From positions 88,220,300 through 88,284,299 of the forward strand of contig CM041777.1 of NCBI GenBank assembly GCA_023374045.1: a DNA stretch of 64,000 nt, in the 5' to 3' direction. Shown here piece after piece: positions 12,234 through 23,052 of this stretch. The notes below the pieces were generated by a model, which was not told the DNA's origin, ran no database searches, and was given only the letters and a program-made list of their open reading frames with translations. A program made the translations under genes and the position numbers. Position 1 is the first letter of the stretch; the number at the start of each line of letters is the position of its first letter. This DNA is from Limonium bicolor. Its lineage: Eukaryota > Streptophyta > Magnoliopsida > Caryophyllales > Plumbaginaceae.

Positions 12234-12838
12234 GGCACAGTTTGTTTCAAAGGGAAAATGAAGGGAAGGGAAAAGAAATATGAGACTTGTTCCCATCCCC
12301 TTGTTTGTATGAACAGAAAATATAGTATGGGAAGGGAATTTATTCCCATGGATTCCCCCGCCTTTTGATTTTTTTGTTCCCGTACTATACCTGCGGGAAG
12401 ACAAAACAAGCGCAGGAGGAGAGAGGTGATTACGGCAAATATTTCAAATAAACCCAATTTCATTACATTTCATAATACTTTGCTTTTAATTTTACATAGA
12501 TTTGTCGTTCTTAAATTAAATATTTGATAGGAGTGTAAAAATTTGAAGACTTGTTTGAAATATTTGACATTATATAATTTGTTAAGATAATAAGTAATTA
12601 TAATTAACTTATAATTAAAAAATAAGATCCACCAATTATAGCTCTATCATAAAGCCAGATAAATAAATAATTAAATAAAACAAACATATTATTTTTGTTT
12701 TAAAACTAAACAATCATTCCCGTATTTATTCTCATACATAACCAAACAACATACCTATTTTCCCATTCCCTTTCCCATTCTCCTTGTTTTCCCATTCCCA
12801 TTCCCTTTCCCCTTTCCTTATTGTATCCAAACGGTGCC
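12234..12838. mobile_element. PIF/Harbinger (Tourist-like) MITE
   Basis: The ends GGCACAGTTTG (12234) and CAAACGGTGCC (ending 12838) are imperfect inverted repeats flanked by TTA on both sides (12231-12233, 12839-12841), the 3-bp duplication of PIF/Harbinger elements. Subterminal purine/pyrimidine runs (GGGAAAATGAAGGGAAGGG and CCCATTCCCTTTCCC) pair as well. The element is 605 bp, AT-rich inside, with no transposase. Confidence 0.8.
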
Positions 12839-12841
12839 TTA

Positions 12842-13453
12842 GAGCGTTTCTCAGTAATGAACACTCATTCATGTTCTTAAGAATAAGCAATTTTGAGAAA
12901 AAAATAAATAGAATGAAAAAGAAATAAAATAAAAAGTAGGAAATAAAAAACATTTCTGTGCTTTTTATTATATATGACTCATCATTTTTCTTTTACATTA
13001 AAATATTTGTAATTGAAGTTAAATTATTGAGATTATTATTGTGTGGGTACCTATATGTTGAGAGGAAATTTTCCTAATATTATATTCAACAGACTAAATA
13101 TGTCATAAATAACAAATTATGTCTATTAACAAAATATTAGCGAGTTGAATGGTGGATCATATTTTCTAAGTAAAATTATATAAACTAAATCATGTCAAAT
13201 CAGTTTAGTTTTGTTAATAAAATGAGATTTTTATTCTAATCTTAGTGTATTTTTTTTATCATTATTCAACTACAATTGCAAATTCTTTTAAGGAGAAAAA
13301 GAAGGTTGGAAAGTCGGCGAAGGTAAAAAAAAGGACAGAAATTAAAGTTTTATCGTTTGTTTGAAAATTTTCCATTTGTCTAATAGTTTTTATCTTTTTG
13401 TTTATTTCAATGTGAAAAAGTGACATTTGAATCACTATGGGACGAGAAAATGA
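12842..13453. other. Intergenic, no gene seen
   Basis: AT-rich sequence between two DNA transposons. The only long open stretch (minus strand, 13262-13525) overlaps the end of the neighbouring palindromic element and has no recognisable similarity. Confidence 0.4.
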
Positions 13454-13462
13454 AAAAAGATT

Positions 13463-14779
13463 GGGAAATTTCACGGTATACCCCGAGGTTTGAGCGAATT
13501 TTACGAGATACCCCTGAGGTTTCATTTTTATTATGAATACCCCTGAGGTTTCATTTTTTTACGATATACCCCTGAGGTTTCACTTTTATTACGATATACC
13601 CCCGAGGTTTCAATTTTATACGAGATGCCCCTCAGTTCAGATTCTGATAATTATATTTTTCATATCCTCATTTTATCCTTGCACAATATACCCCGCAATG
13701 ATGTCACGGGTTTCTAGTTAAATTTTTAAAAATTTAAAATATGAACAAATGCACATAAAAATTAAAGATCAATTAAAATTTTAATTCAATTTAATAAATA
13801 TTAATAAAAGTATAAAAAATTAGAATAAAAAAATTTAAAATAAATAGTAATGACAAAACAACAAAAAAATAATCTATTTAAAAAACTTATATTGTTACAA
13901 AATTTAAACGGTGGTTTAAAATCATAAATTATTTTTAACAATTATATTAAACGCAAGAAATTATAAATAATTTAATATTTATAGATAGAGTTTATTAACC
14001 CATATATTATTTGATATCAATAATCACAAGAAAAATGATTATATTTTATGATTTTAAGCCACCGCTATAATAGTATCTATAAAAACCATAAAATAATGAT
14101 TTCAAGAGTTTATTTTTCTAATTTAAAAATAATTTTTTTATATCAATTAATATAATCATTTCTTTTGTGATTATAGTATAAAAAGCATAAAATATAATCA
14201 TTTCTCATGTGATTATTGATATCGAATAATATATTCGTTAATAAACTCTTACTATAATTGATAAAATTATTTCTTGTATTTAATATAATTGTTATAAAAA
14301 ATTTATGATTTTAAGCCACCGTTTAAATTATGTAACAATATAAGTTTTTTAAATAGATTATTTTTTTATTGTTTAGTCATTTCTATTTATTTTAAATTTT
14401 ATGATTCTAATTTTTTTATTTTTTTTATACTTTTATTAATGTTTTTTAAATTAAATTAAAATTTTAATTGATCTTTAATTTTATGTGCATTTTGTTCATA
14501 TTTTACATTTTAAAAAATTTGACCATCAACCCGTGAAGTTATTGCAAGATATGGTGCGAGGGTAAAATGTGGATATGAAAAATATAATATATCAGAATCT
14601 GAACTGAGGGGCATCTCGTATAAAATTGAAATCTCGGGGGTATATTGTAATAAAAGTGAAACCTCAGGGGTATATCGTAAAAAAAATAAAACCTCAGGGG
14701 TATCTCGTAATAAAAATGAAACCTCAGGGGTATCTCGTAAAATTCGCTCAAACATCGGGGGTATATCGTGAAATTTCCC
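13463..14779. mobile_element. Palindromic (foldback) Mutator-like element
   Basis: The element starts GGGAAATTTCAC and ends GTGAAATTTCCC. It is flanked by the 9-bp direct repeat AAAAAGATT (13454-13462 and 14780-14788), which points to the Mutator superfamily. The two halves of about 640 nt are reverse complements nearly to the centre near 14120. Each arm starts with four or five tandem copies of a 22-25-bp unit built on ATACCCCTGAGGTTTCA. It encodes no transposase, so it must have been moved in trans. An RNA crossing it would form a very long double strand. Confidence 0.85.
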
Positions 14780-14788
14780 AAAAAGATT

Positions 14789-15762
14789 TAACTCTTGAAT
14801 TTTTTTTATATAAATTTGAATAATTTTAAATTATTTTCATTTCTTTTTCACTACTCAGTTAACATTAAATGTGTGTTTCTATAAACAAACACTTCTTAAA
14901 TATAAAAGCCATTAATGGAAAAATTAGTTATTTTCTATTATAATGGGAATTTGTGAATTATGCACATAGTAACATTTCATGAACTACTCCATAGTGACCT
15001 GATGTGGCAAAAGTGATCAAAACCCCAAAACCCGAATTGAACTAATCTGATCTAAATATGAAATCTGACTCACAACTTAATTTGAAAAATTACCTAGAAT
15101 CCTAAATTGTAGCAGTAAATAGTTTCAACTGAAATTTACCTATATTAAAGTTACCTAAACCATAGTCACCTGAACCGAAGTCACCGAAATCCTCATTTTG
15201 GCCGAACACATATATAATACACAAATAATCTGATTGTTACTTCACAACCGAATCCTTTCCAAACCGAAATTACCCTATCCGATCCAAACACAATCCGAAG
15301 TATCACAAGCCTAAATGTAACTGAAAAACCGAATGACAAATTCTTGGCTACATGTGTATGTAACCATCTCTGGCTACATTTATTGTACAACCAACAATGA
15401 AAACATGTACATGAATAAGGAAAACCTGCACAATAAACAATTAGACTGAAAGTAATATTTTTGTGTATAATATTTGTTCTATAAAATGCACATGTTTTAT
15501 AGGTGTAGTGTACATGTTTCATCTAGTACATGAACATGTAATATACTATCTTTGGCTACATGTGAGTGTAGCTAAGACATTCACCCGATCCAAACCGAAC
15601 CCTGAACCGAATATCAAACATCTTATAGTAAGATATTTTTCCTTATGTTTAAGGAACAACCGAATTAGCATTTTATGAATTTAAGGGGAAAAATCGTTAC
15701 ATTTCATAAATTTCTCATTTTAGAATTAGCTAAAATATAATGACATTTTAAAAGGAAACTTA
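14789..15762. other. Intergenic, no gene seen
   Basis: Non-coding. Stretches rich in ACCGAA/CCGAAC (15010-15330 and 15585-15610) resemble the interior of hAT-type MITEs, and the phrase TGGCTACAT(GT)G occurs several times (about 15346-15570), but no terminal repeats were paired. Confidence 0.35.
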
Positions 15763-15792
15763 TCAGGTATTAATGCTGGCCACGAATCCGAA

Positions 15793-16012
15793 TCCACCGG
15801 TTCCGGTTCCGGAAAATGTGTATTCGGATTCGGAAACCGGTTCCAGGCGGTTCCGGGGCGGTTCCGGTTCCGGTTCCGAACTGTATTCGCTTCGGATTCG
15901 CTCAAATCAACGGTTCCGACCGGTTCCGGAGCGGTTCCGGTTCCGGTTCCGGTTCCGATCGGTTCCGACCGTTCCGGGGCGGTTCCGGGCGGTTCCGACC
16001 GGTTCCGGAAAA
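15793..16012. repeat. Left subterminal GGTTCC hexamer array
   Basis: Irregular copies of GGTTCC and CGGTTCCGG, including a run of several perfect hexamers near 15923-15960. Because CCGGAACCGG-type runs are nearly self-complementary, each array can fold on itself as well as pair with the array at the other end. Such clustered subterminal motifs usually serve as transposase binding sites in hAT elements; that role here is inferred. Confidence 0.8.
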
Positions 16013-16945
16013 TTCGATCGGCTCTAGTTTCTTCTTCGTTTTAACTCCGATTTTAGATCCGTTTGCGCGCACACGTTGCTCTTTTCGTCCACTTTACTCC
16101 TAGCTAGGTTATTCCTCAAGTTTATAATCTTAAATGTGTAAGAACCAGACTAAAATTTTTGTATTGAATTTACAAAAATAAGCTGATTTTATTATATGAT
16201 TCACTGCCTCGTTAAAACCTTATTAGGTAAAAACCCATTGGGAAAACCCTAATAAGGAAAAAGTACAGCTACTAATAGTTACATGATTTCAATTTGGAAG
16301 TCTTAAAAGATTACATAGAAAGAAAGTAATACTAATACATTCTAAAAGATTACAATACAAAATAGAAGTCCTAAGTGGTGTTAGCCAAAAATATGGTGGC
16401 ATTTCATGAAATTTCCCTTTCTTTATTCTTGCAAAGCCAACACAGTCACCATTCCATTGGAACCTTGATTTCTTTCAAAGTACGTTGAAGAATGGGGTTC
16501 ACTTTTCCTATAATGTGGAACAAAATCTCTTTACAACTGTTAGTTCTCCAATACGTTCTAGCACTACTTGATGTTCTTGGGTGGTGAAAGATCTAAAATG
16601 GCTTGTGACTTTCTGAATCGACCTTATTCTCTATTTGTCCAACCACAAATCCTAGAAACTTCCACGTGGTTACTTGAAACTCACACTTTTCAAAGTTATG
16701 TTTTGTTTCATACATTTCCATACTTTCAAATGTTTATTTTAGACCTTTCTATGTTGTTCTTTAGAGTTGCTTTGGACCACTAGATCAGTTAAACACCTCA
16801 ACATGTCTAAGTTGTTGCTTGAATACTATATCCATCTTTCTTTGGAATGTGGATCCCAAATTGTTTGATCTAAAAGGCTTGCATTATAACAGATAATTAT
16901 GAAAGATGTGATAAGCACTATTTTTGCATGCATCATTTCTATTCA

Positions 16946-17745
16946 TGAAATACCCCCAACCATAATTAATAAGGAATTAATTCAAATGAAAAAGAATAAT
17001 CAATGATTATTCATCTAATGAGTAATACTCATCATTAATATTAGTATATAAATATATAGTCCAAAATGAACACCAACCTATACATAAAAATCTCTAACCA
17101 AACTTATCCCAAGCTTAGAGCACATTTTGTCTTAGAAACATTAGTAAACAATTTAAACCTTAGGAAACACAAATAAATGCCTTAAGGTCAATATGGGCTA
17201 AAATGTGCTCTAAGCTTGTGATAAGTTTGGTTAAGACTTAATAAGCTTACCAAGACTTTATTTATATATTAATGAACATATTAAATCAATTACCAAAGAA
17301 AACCAAGCTTGAAACTAGTTAAAACACAAAATGTGCTTTAAGGAGTCTTAAAGCACATTTTTGAAAAATTATCTTGTAAATGAGTTTTGAATGGCTAAAT
17401 GTCCATCATTACTCTTTATTACATGTGTACTATATATTATCACATGTGGAGGTCTATATCAATGGGAAATCAAAAATTTCACTTCTATGTGCCTTGTTTT
17501 TATGAATAGTGACTTTAATAAGCTAGTTTGTAACATATGTTGTTATAAGTAATTAAATGAGTCATCAAAGACTAAAATACCCTTGTTATAATAATAGGGG
17601 CCGGTTTTTAAGTGTGGTAACTCACCACTCTTGTAACTTGTTAAGTAAATAAAGATGACTAATGGTTACTATTTGCTTTAAGGTATAAATATCTTCAAAA
17701 AGCAAGACTTATCTCATTCTCTCATTTCCTTCTTCATTTCCCACG
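16946..17745 (+). mobile_element. Captured LTR fragment inside the hAT element
   Basis: The start TGAAATACCCCCAACC matches the reverse complement of the end of the solo LTR at 21125-25658. Further blocks match it in order, for example AATGTGCTTTAAGGAGTCTTAAAGCACATTT (about 17330-17360) and the GTCCATCATTACTCTTTA region (about 17400-17420). A clear TATAAATA lies at 17684-17691, in the expected LTR promoter position. The fragment stops where the right GGTTCC array begins. It is in the opposite orientation to the two solo LTRs in this window. Confidence 0.75.
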
Positions 17746-18045
17746 GTTCCGGTTCCCAACGGCTAGTTTCCAACGGTAACTTCGACCGGTTCCGGTTCCG
17801 GTTCCACCGGTTCCGGTTCCGGTTCCGGTTCCACGGTTCCGAATCCGACGCGAATCCGGGCGGTTCCGGGCGGTTCCAGGCGGTTCCGGTTCCGGTTCCG
17901 GTTCGGTCCCGAATCTCAAAACTTGTATTCGGATTCGATTCGCAAGGGGGCGGTTCCGGTTCCGAATCGGTTCCGGCCCGGTTCCGGCCGGTTCCGGTTC
18001 CAATCGGTTCCGGTAGATTCGCCGGTTCCGGGTAGATTCGGATTC
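17744..18045. repeat. Right subterminal GGTTCC hexamer array
   Basis: Many copies of GGTTCC with spacers such as GAATCCG and AGATTCG, followed by the right terminal repeat. It mirrors the left array at 15793-16012 in composition but is not a simple inverted copy. Confidence 0.8.
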
Positions 18046-18067
18046 GGTGGCCACCATTATCAGGTAT

Positions 18068-19110
18068 GGACTATTTCTTATCATACTGTAACATGCCCAC
18101 CTGCGCAAAAGGAATTAGGGCAAGGGTTTTGATTTCAAAGTGAGAACAAAAACCATGGGTATAGATATAGGAGTATAATTAATAGGTATGAGAATAAGTA
18201 TTATAATTTCTTTATTTGTTCAATATATATTTTGAGTTATATTTATACTTTTATCATTATTCTACATGTTTACTAAGCTAAAAAATTATATAAAATAGAA
18301 CTATTTTTTTTTACTAAAATTTTCTAAATATTATTATCCTAGTAAAATTTTAAAAAATGTTATAATAATTAAATAAAATTATTCTAGAATTCAATGCTAA
18401 TATATAAAGAAAAGTTATAAACTATAGTCATTTTTAATATTCTTTTAAAGTTAGAAATAATTCTAGTCCAGATTCATCCTAAAACGATTTCTGAACCATG
18501 GAGTATTAAATATTAATAGCTAATAAAATGTTACCATTTAAATATGATTTTTTTGAAAGATTATGAGCTTATTGGCGTGAGAATATTGTGTATTAAAAGT
18601 AATTTATATTATTTCTATTAAATGTTATAATCCAATTAATTAATATTTGAGCAACTGACTCTAACCGGTGAATGAATATTACAATCTAACACCCCCGGAT
18701 TATCTATATATCTTTTCATATCCTTAAGATATGAGATACCTAACCACGGGTCCAAAAACCAGACTATGTTTGACATTGATTCCCTTCGATTTACCCTCCA
18801 CGTGTTAGGATTTCACTCATATTGTCAAATGATCGCACCAGACAAGACTTAACCATAATCCCACTCACGATATTTATCACCCTATAATTCTATTTTCTGA
18901 GAAAAACCAGGAGGATGTGCTGCCTATGAACATATTCGTTGCATTGTTGACGTTATTCTTTATTGGTGAATTCTTGAATATCGTCTCAATTTAGAGAGGG
19001 TATTACCCTTCTTACTTGCACTTTTTATATCTTGACACGTGGAATGTTAAATAATTGAAAATATATTTAATTATTATTTTAAATATACCCATGAATTAAC
19101 TTGCATTACT
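18068..19110. other. Intergenic, no gene seen
   Basis: AT-rich non-coding sequence between the hAT element and the next TIR element. No long ORF, RNA gene or paired repeat ends were recognised. Confidence 0.4.
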
Positions 19111-19115
19111 ATTAC

Positions 19116-20592
19116 GGGTCGTTTGGTACCACATAATAATATTATAATTCTTGGAATTACAGCTATTCCCATGTTGGTACGAAGAAAACCAATTCCAGGA
19201 ATTTAGCTTATTCTAATTTGCTCATAACTTCGCGTGGATAGTATTCCCAGCTGAAAAGCTGAGAATGCTATTCCAAGCGAGTGACCAAATTATCTAAATA
19301 CTTGATAACGTTAAAATATATGTATATATATTCAATTACAGTCTTTATTTATTATTCTTTGTCAATATTTAAGTTACAATCAATTTATAATATATATTTA
19401 TTAATTTAAAATAAATATTTTTTATATATTTTTAAAAATAAAGAAATAAATCATTTCATTATGACCAAATATATTAGATGTTATATACATTAAAAATATT
19501 ATGTATTATATATTAGTATTTAATATATATAAATACATAAATAAGGTTATTTTAATTTTAAATGGAATACATAATACTATTAAAATTAAGAAAACAATTC
19601 TTACTAATAATAAAATAATCGACTGTAAGCGAATATATATGTGTATAGCTATCACTTACTATTTCAATATTATATATGTTTCAATTGTTGATAAAATAAT
19701 TATTTTATTTTATTTCAAACATACATTTTTAGTTAAAACAATATATTCTATTAAATTAAATATTACTTAACGAAATTCAAAACATAAATTTAAATTTAAT
19801 ATTGGCATATCAAAAATGAAAAATAAAGTATATTAGCATATAAAATTGTTCTTTAATTATTAAGCACGATATAAATAACTATGATATATAGTTAAAACCT
19901 AATAATTTGAAGAAATTATTTTATAATTAATAACTTAACAATTTCAATACTTTAGTTAATTATTGAATAAACTACAAATTTTTGTACTATAATAATGTTA
20001 ATATAATTAGCTTACATTGTAATTTTATTAGTTTGTTCTTTTGATTGTAGAATGTTTTTTTATTTTGAATAATTAGTAATAGTTTTTGATTTATTGCATC
20101 TGAATAAGTAGTATGATGTTCAAATTATATTAATCACATTCATATTTCATGCTAGTATAATGTTTTCTTTTATGTTCTATATACAATAATTACAAGTTTA
20201 TATTCATAGTACTAGTTTAATATTATCCACAAAATTTAAATAGTAGAATTAAAAAAAATGATTGGCTTAATTTTGGGGGTTCTTATAATTATGAAAATAA
20301 AACATTATTAATTATTCCTTTAATAATATATTTTTACATATTTTCAAGCTAGTATATATAATCGAAATTCATAGTTTATCATATAACAAATAATAATAAT
20401 GTTACTTATCAATGATAGATTCGTAACTGTATATTTTTTCCAAGTCTATTCCTATCATTCATCTCTCAACCAAACAAAGAAACATCAAATTCCAAGTATT
20501 CACATCATAACAAACAAATAAGGTCATATTCTATTCTCAGAATTCCCATTAATCTTGCTCTAGGAATTAATATTCCAATAACCAAACGACCC
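19116..20592. mobile_element. AT-rich TIR element, 1.5 kb, non-autonomous
   Basis: It begins GGGTCGTTTGGT and ends ACCAAACGACCC, a perfect 12-bp inverted terminal pair. Further in, GAATGCTATTCC-like and TATTCTCAG motifs are also shared between the ends. The interior is extremely AT-rich without coding potential. The flanks (TTAC and ATTA) do not give a clean duplication, so the superfamily is open; the TIR resembles PIF/Harbinger or hAT MITEs. Confidence 0.65.
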
Positions 20593-20867
20593 ATTAAGTC
20601 TGTTGGTTAACCTAAACAGCATGACTTAACCCATCCCCTTCATCATAAACAAGACATAAACATTTTCTATTTCTTCCACAATTGTTTAAAATTCTTTTTT
20701 TAGTAAAAAAAAATTCATGCAAACAATAAATATCATTAACCACTAGTCTCTAGACTACATTTCTTAAAACTAGGTTGCTCTTTGCAGTACAAATGTACTA
20801 ATCACCGAAGTACAAAATTATTTTAAATCACATCAATATTCAAAATATTTGTATGATACTAGTGCAA

Positions 20868-21124
20868 TTTTTTTTTTCCAAATAGCTTTCCATTATCATA
20901 AACCGTTAATTATGAAAGCTGGTTATAAAAGACGCTAAAAGCGTTTTAGTACTTTTCGCGTTATTTTTAACGCGACATTTGATTGATACCGCTATTATTA
21001 TTTGAAATTATAGACATTTTGTTACATTCACTAAAAAAAAGATACTGCTGCAACTTTTTTTTCCAAACTAGATTTCCATTATCATAAACCATTAAAATTA
21101 TGAAATATGGTTGTAAAAGACATT
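20868..21124. repeat. Tandem unit of about 180 bp, second copy split by a solo LTR
   Basis: The block with TTTCCATTATCATAAACC, then GATTGATACCGCTATTATTATTTGAAATTATAGAC, then GTTACATTCACTA occurs at about 20868-21035. It starts again at about 21048-21124 and resumes on the far side of the solo LTR at 25664-25760. Removing the LTR restores two complete tandem copies, which confirms the LTR as a later insertion. Confidence 0.7.
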
Positions 21125-21726
21125 TGTAACACCCCAACTCAATCCAAATGTGGTCTCGCAACTTAACACATATATATACATGTCACAGCGGAATTCTTTA
21201 CACTCCAGGACCTTGCCACGGTCTGACTACAGAATATACCGAACAATAGTGCATTACAACCTTAACCACAAATACATATTCTTCTTACAATCCTCTCACA
21301 ACCTATACACCTTACTAACTCAATTGCCATACGAGTGTACATGCACGGCTCGTAGGTCACACTTAATCCTTAACACTTGTGTCCTTTTCTTACTCTTGCG
21401 ACGGCCGCCTCCTGATGTACACCTGTGTAGTAAAAACAGCCCCCAAAGGGGGTCAGCACGAATGCTGGTACGATCCCCTCATGGCCCCCAAGCTAACGTG
21501 GCTACGACGACTAATTGTCGATAGCATGGAGGTTGATTAAATGCACAACATAATAGTAAATGCTGTAAACAACAATCCATATATGAACAATCAAAGTTCA
21601 CACACAATGAACGACTTAATGCGTTCCCTTAATTAGAGAGTTAGTTATTTAACTCCTTAAGTAATGTTCCCTCTTAATCTTAGTCCATCCTTATCTCACC
21701 TCAATCTTAGTCTTATCTTAATCTGA

Positions 21727-21960
21727 AAAACAACCATCCTTTAATAAGGAGTGGATGTCGCTTATCTTAATCTTAATTATACAAACCATCCTTTAAGAGG
21801 AATGGTTGCAATTCATCTTAACCTTACCTTAATCTTAAACTTAACAATACAAACCATCCTTTAATGGAATGGTTGCAACTTATCTTAACCTTACCTTAGC
21901 CTTAATCTTAACTTAATCTCATATACAAACCGTTCCTGGAAGGGAATGGTTGTAGCTTAA
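21727..21960. repeat. Tandem hairpin repeats within solo LTR A
   Basis: Four copies of a 65-85-bp unit with the core AACCATCCTTTAA..GAATGGTTG. Each core is itself a small inverted repeat (AACCAT/ATGGTT), separated by TCTTAACCTTACCTTAATCTTA runs. The fourth copy reads AACCGTTCCTGGAAGGGAATGGTT. Confidence 0.75.
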
Positions 21961-22765
21961 TTCGAACCTGGGATTTAGGTGATCCCACGCACCATCTTAA
22001 TGCCACCTACTCTGGACGGGAGTCCAGCGCAGCTGAGCCGGCAACCGGCCCTAGGCTACAAGTCCGAAGACAAGTCCTTAACCGGAGGTCGAATCTGCTA
22101 TAGATAACGACCCCCTTTCCTTAGCATGCATGACCGGAGATCGGTCCCGGTTTCCTCACTCAAGTTCCAGTTAGTAGTAATCTCAAGACCCTGTTTGTTG
22201 GTTAACCTCTTTCGGTTCATATCGTCCCTTATTAGGGGCGTTCCTTAGTCTCACTCAATTCCTTACTTAACATTGGTTAGTAAGTTCTCACGGTATGTTT
22301 GTGTTAGTTTTCAAACATCACACAACAATACAATAAATATAATATATTCCGGTTGCATGCTTTATCTTGTTTAGTGAGCACACAAAACAAATAGCACAAG
22401 CCGAGGGACACCTCGTTAGCAAGCAGGTCACAAGAGAACTGTACCGTTCACCGTTGGCCGTTCAGTTGCTTAATCTCTTCCGGAGTCCAATTTCCAAGTC
22501 CTAAAACATTCATTCAGTTTTTAGGTTTTAATCACTTAACTCAATTCAACTTACTTATCTTACTTAACTTACTTAACCCTTAATGATCCCATCCTAACAC
22601 CTCTTAAGTCTTACAACTTAATCTTACGAACTTAATCTTAAGCTTTTAAGTTTATTTTAACTTAATCCCTTAGGTCTTTATACCACTAATCATCATTGCC
22701 CCCTTAATGGGTACCATTAATACACACTAAACTCTCTTAGGTTCCTTTTTTTTAAGTCTTAAGGG

Positions 22766-23052
22766 TCGACCGACCCACCGACCGACCCAAACCCCTGGGT
22801 CGGTCCATTACAGAAACTTTTTCGTCTTTTGAAACCCATCCGTCCGACCCAGAGCTAGACCGACCGACCCAAACCCTCTGGGTCGGTCCATTACAGAACC
22901 CATTTCCTACGTTAAATTTTTGCCCGACCGACCCAAAGCCAAGCCGACCGACCCAAACCCTCTGGGTCGGTCCAGTCCAGAGACATTCCGGCTGGCTCAA
23001 CATGGCCCGACCGACCCAAGACTGGGTCGGACCCTGGGTCGGTCCACTACAG
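22766..23052. repeat. GGGTCGGTC hairpin cassette in solo LTR A
   Basis: At least four units in which CGACCGACCCAAACCC is followed within a few bases by the complement TGGGTCGGTCCA, each ending TCCA(T/G)TACAGA or similar. Each unit can form a GC-rich hairpin in otherwise AT-rich DNA. Open frames through it on both strands are products of the repeat. Confidence 0.8.

Larger units (their letters stand above)
15771..18059. mobile_element. Non-autonomous hAT element with GGTTCC-rich ends
   Basis: The 8-bp direct repeat TCAGGTAT flanks it (15763-15770 and 18060-18067). The termini pair as TAATGCTGGCCAC at the left and the complement of TAATGGTGGCCAC at the right, followed on both sides by GAATCCGAATC. 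The 8-bp duplication and short TIR fit hAT. Directly inside each end lie long arrays of GGTTCC/CCGGTT (15793-16012 and 17744-18045). No transposase ORF exists; the interior includes a captured piece of LTR (16946-17745). Open frames across the GGTTCC arrays are low-complexity artefacts. Confidence 0.85.

Noticed and set aside
15773..16103. 84- and 95-codon ORFs rich in RFRSGSGSG
   Set aside because: These are direct translations of the GGTTCC hexamer array at the hAT end. The same applies to the minus-strand ORF at 17734-18108.
19501..19770. 89-codon Ile/Lys/Asn/Tyr-rich ORF
   Set aside because: Lies in the extremely AT-rich interior of the TIR element; composition alone explains it.
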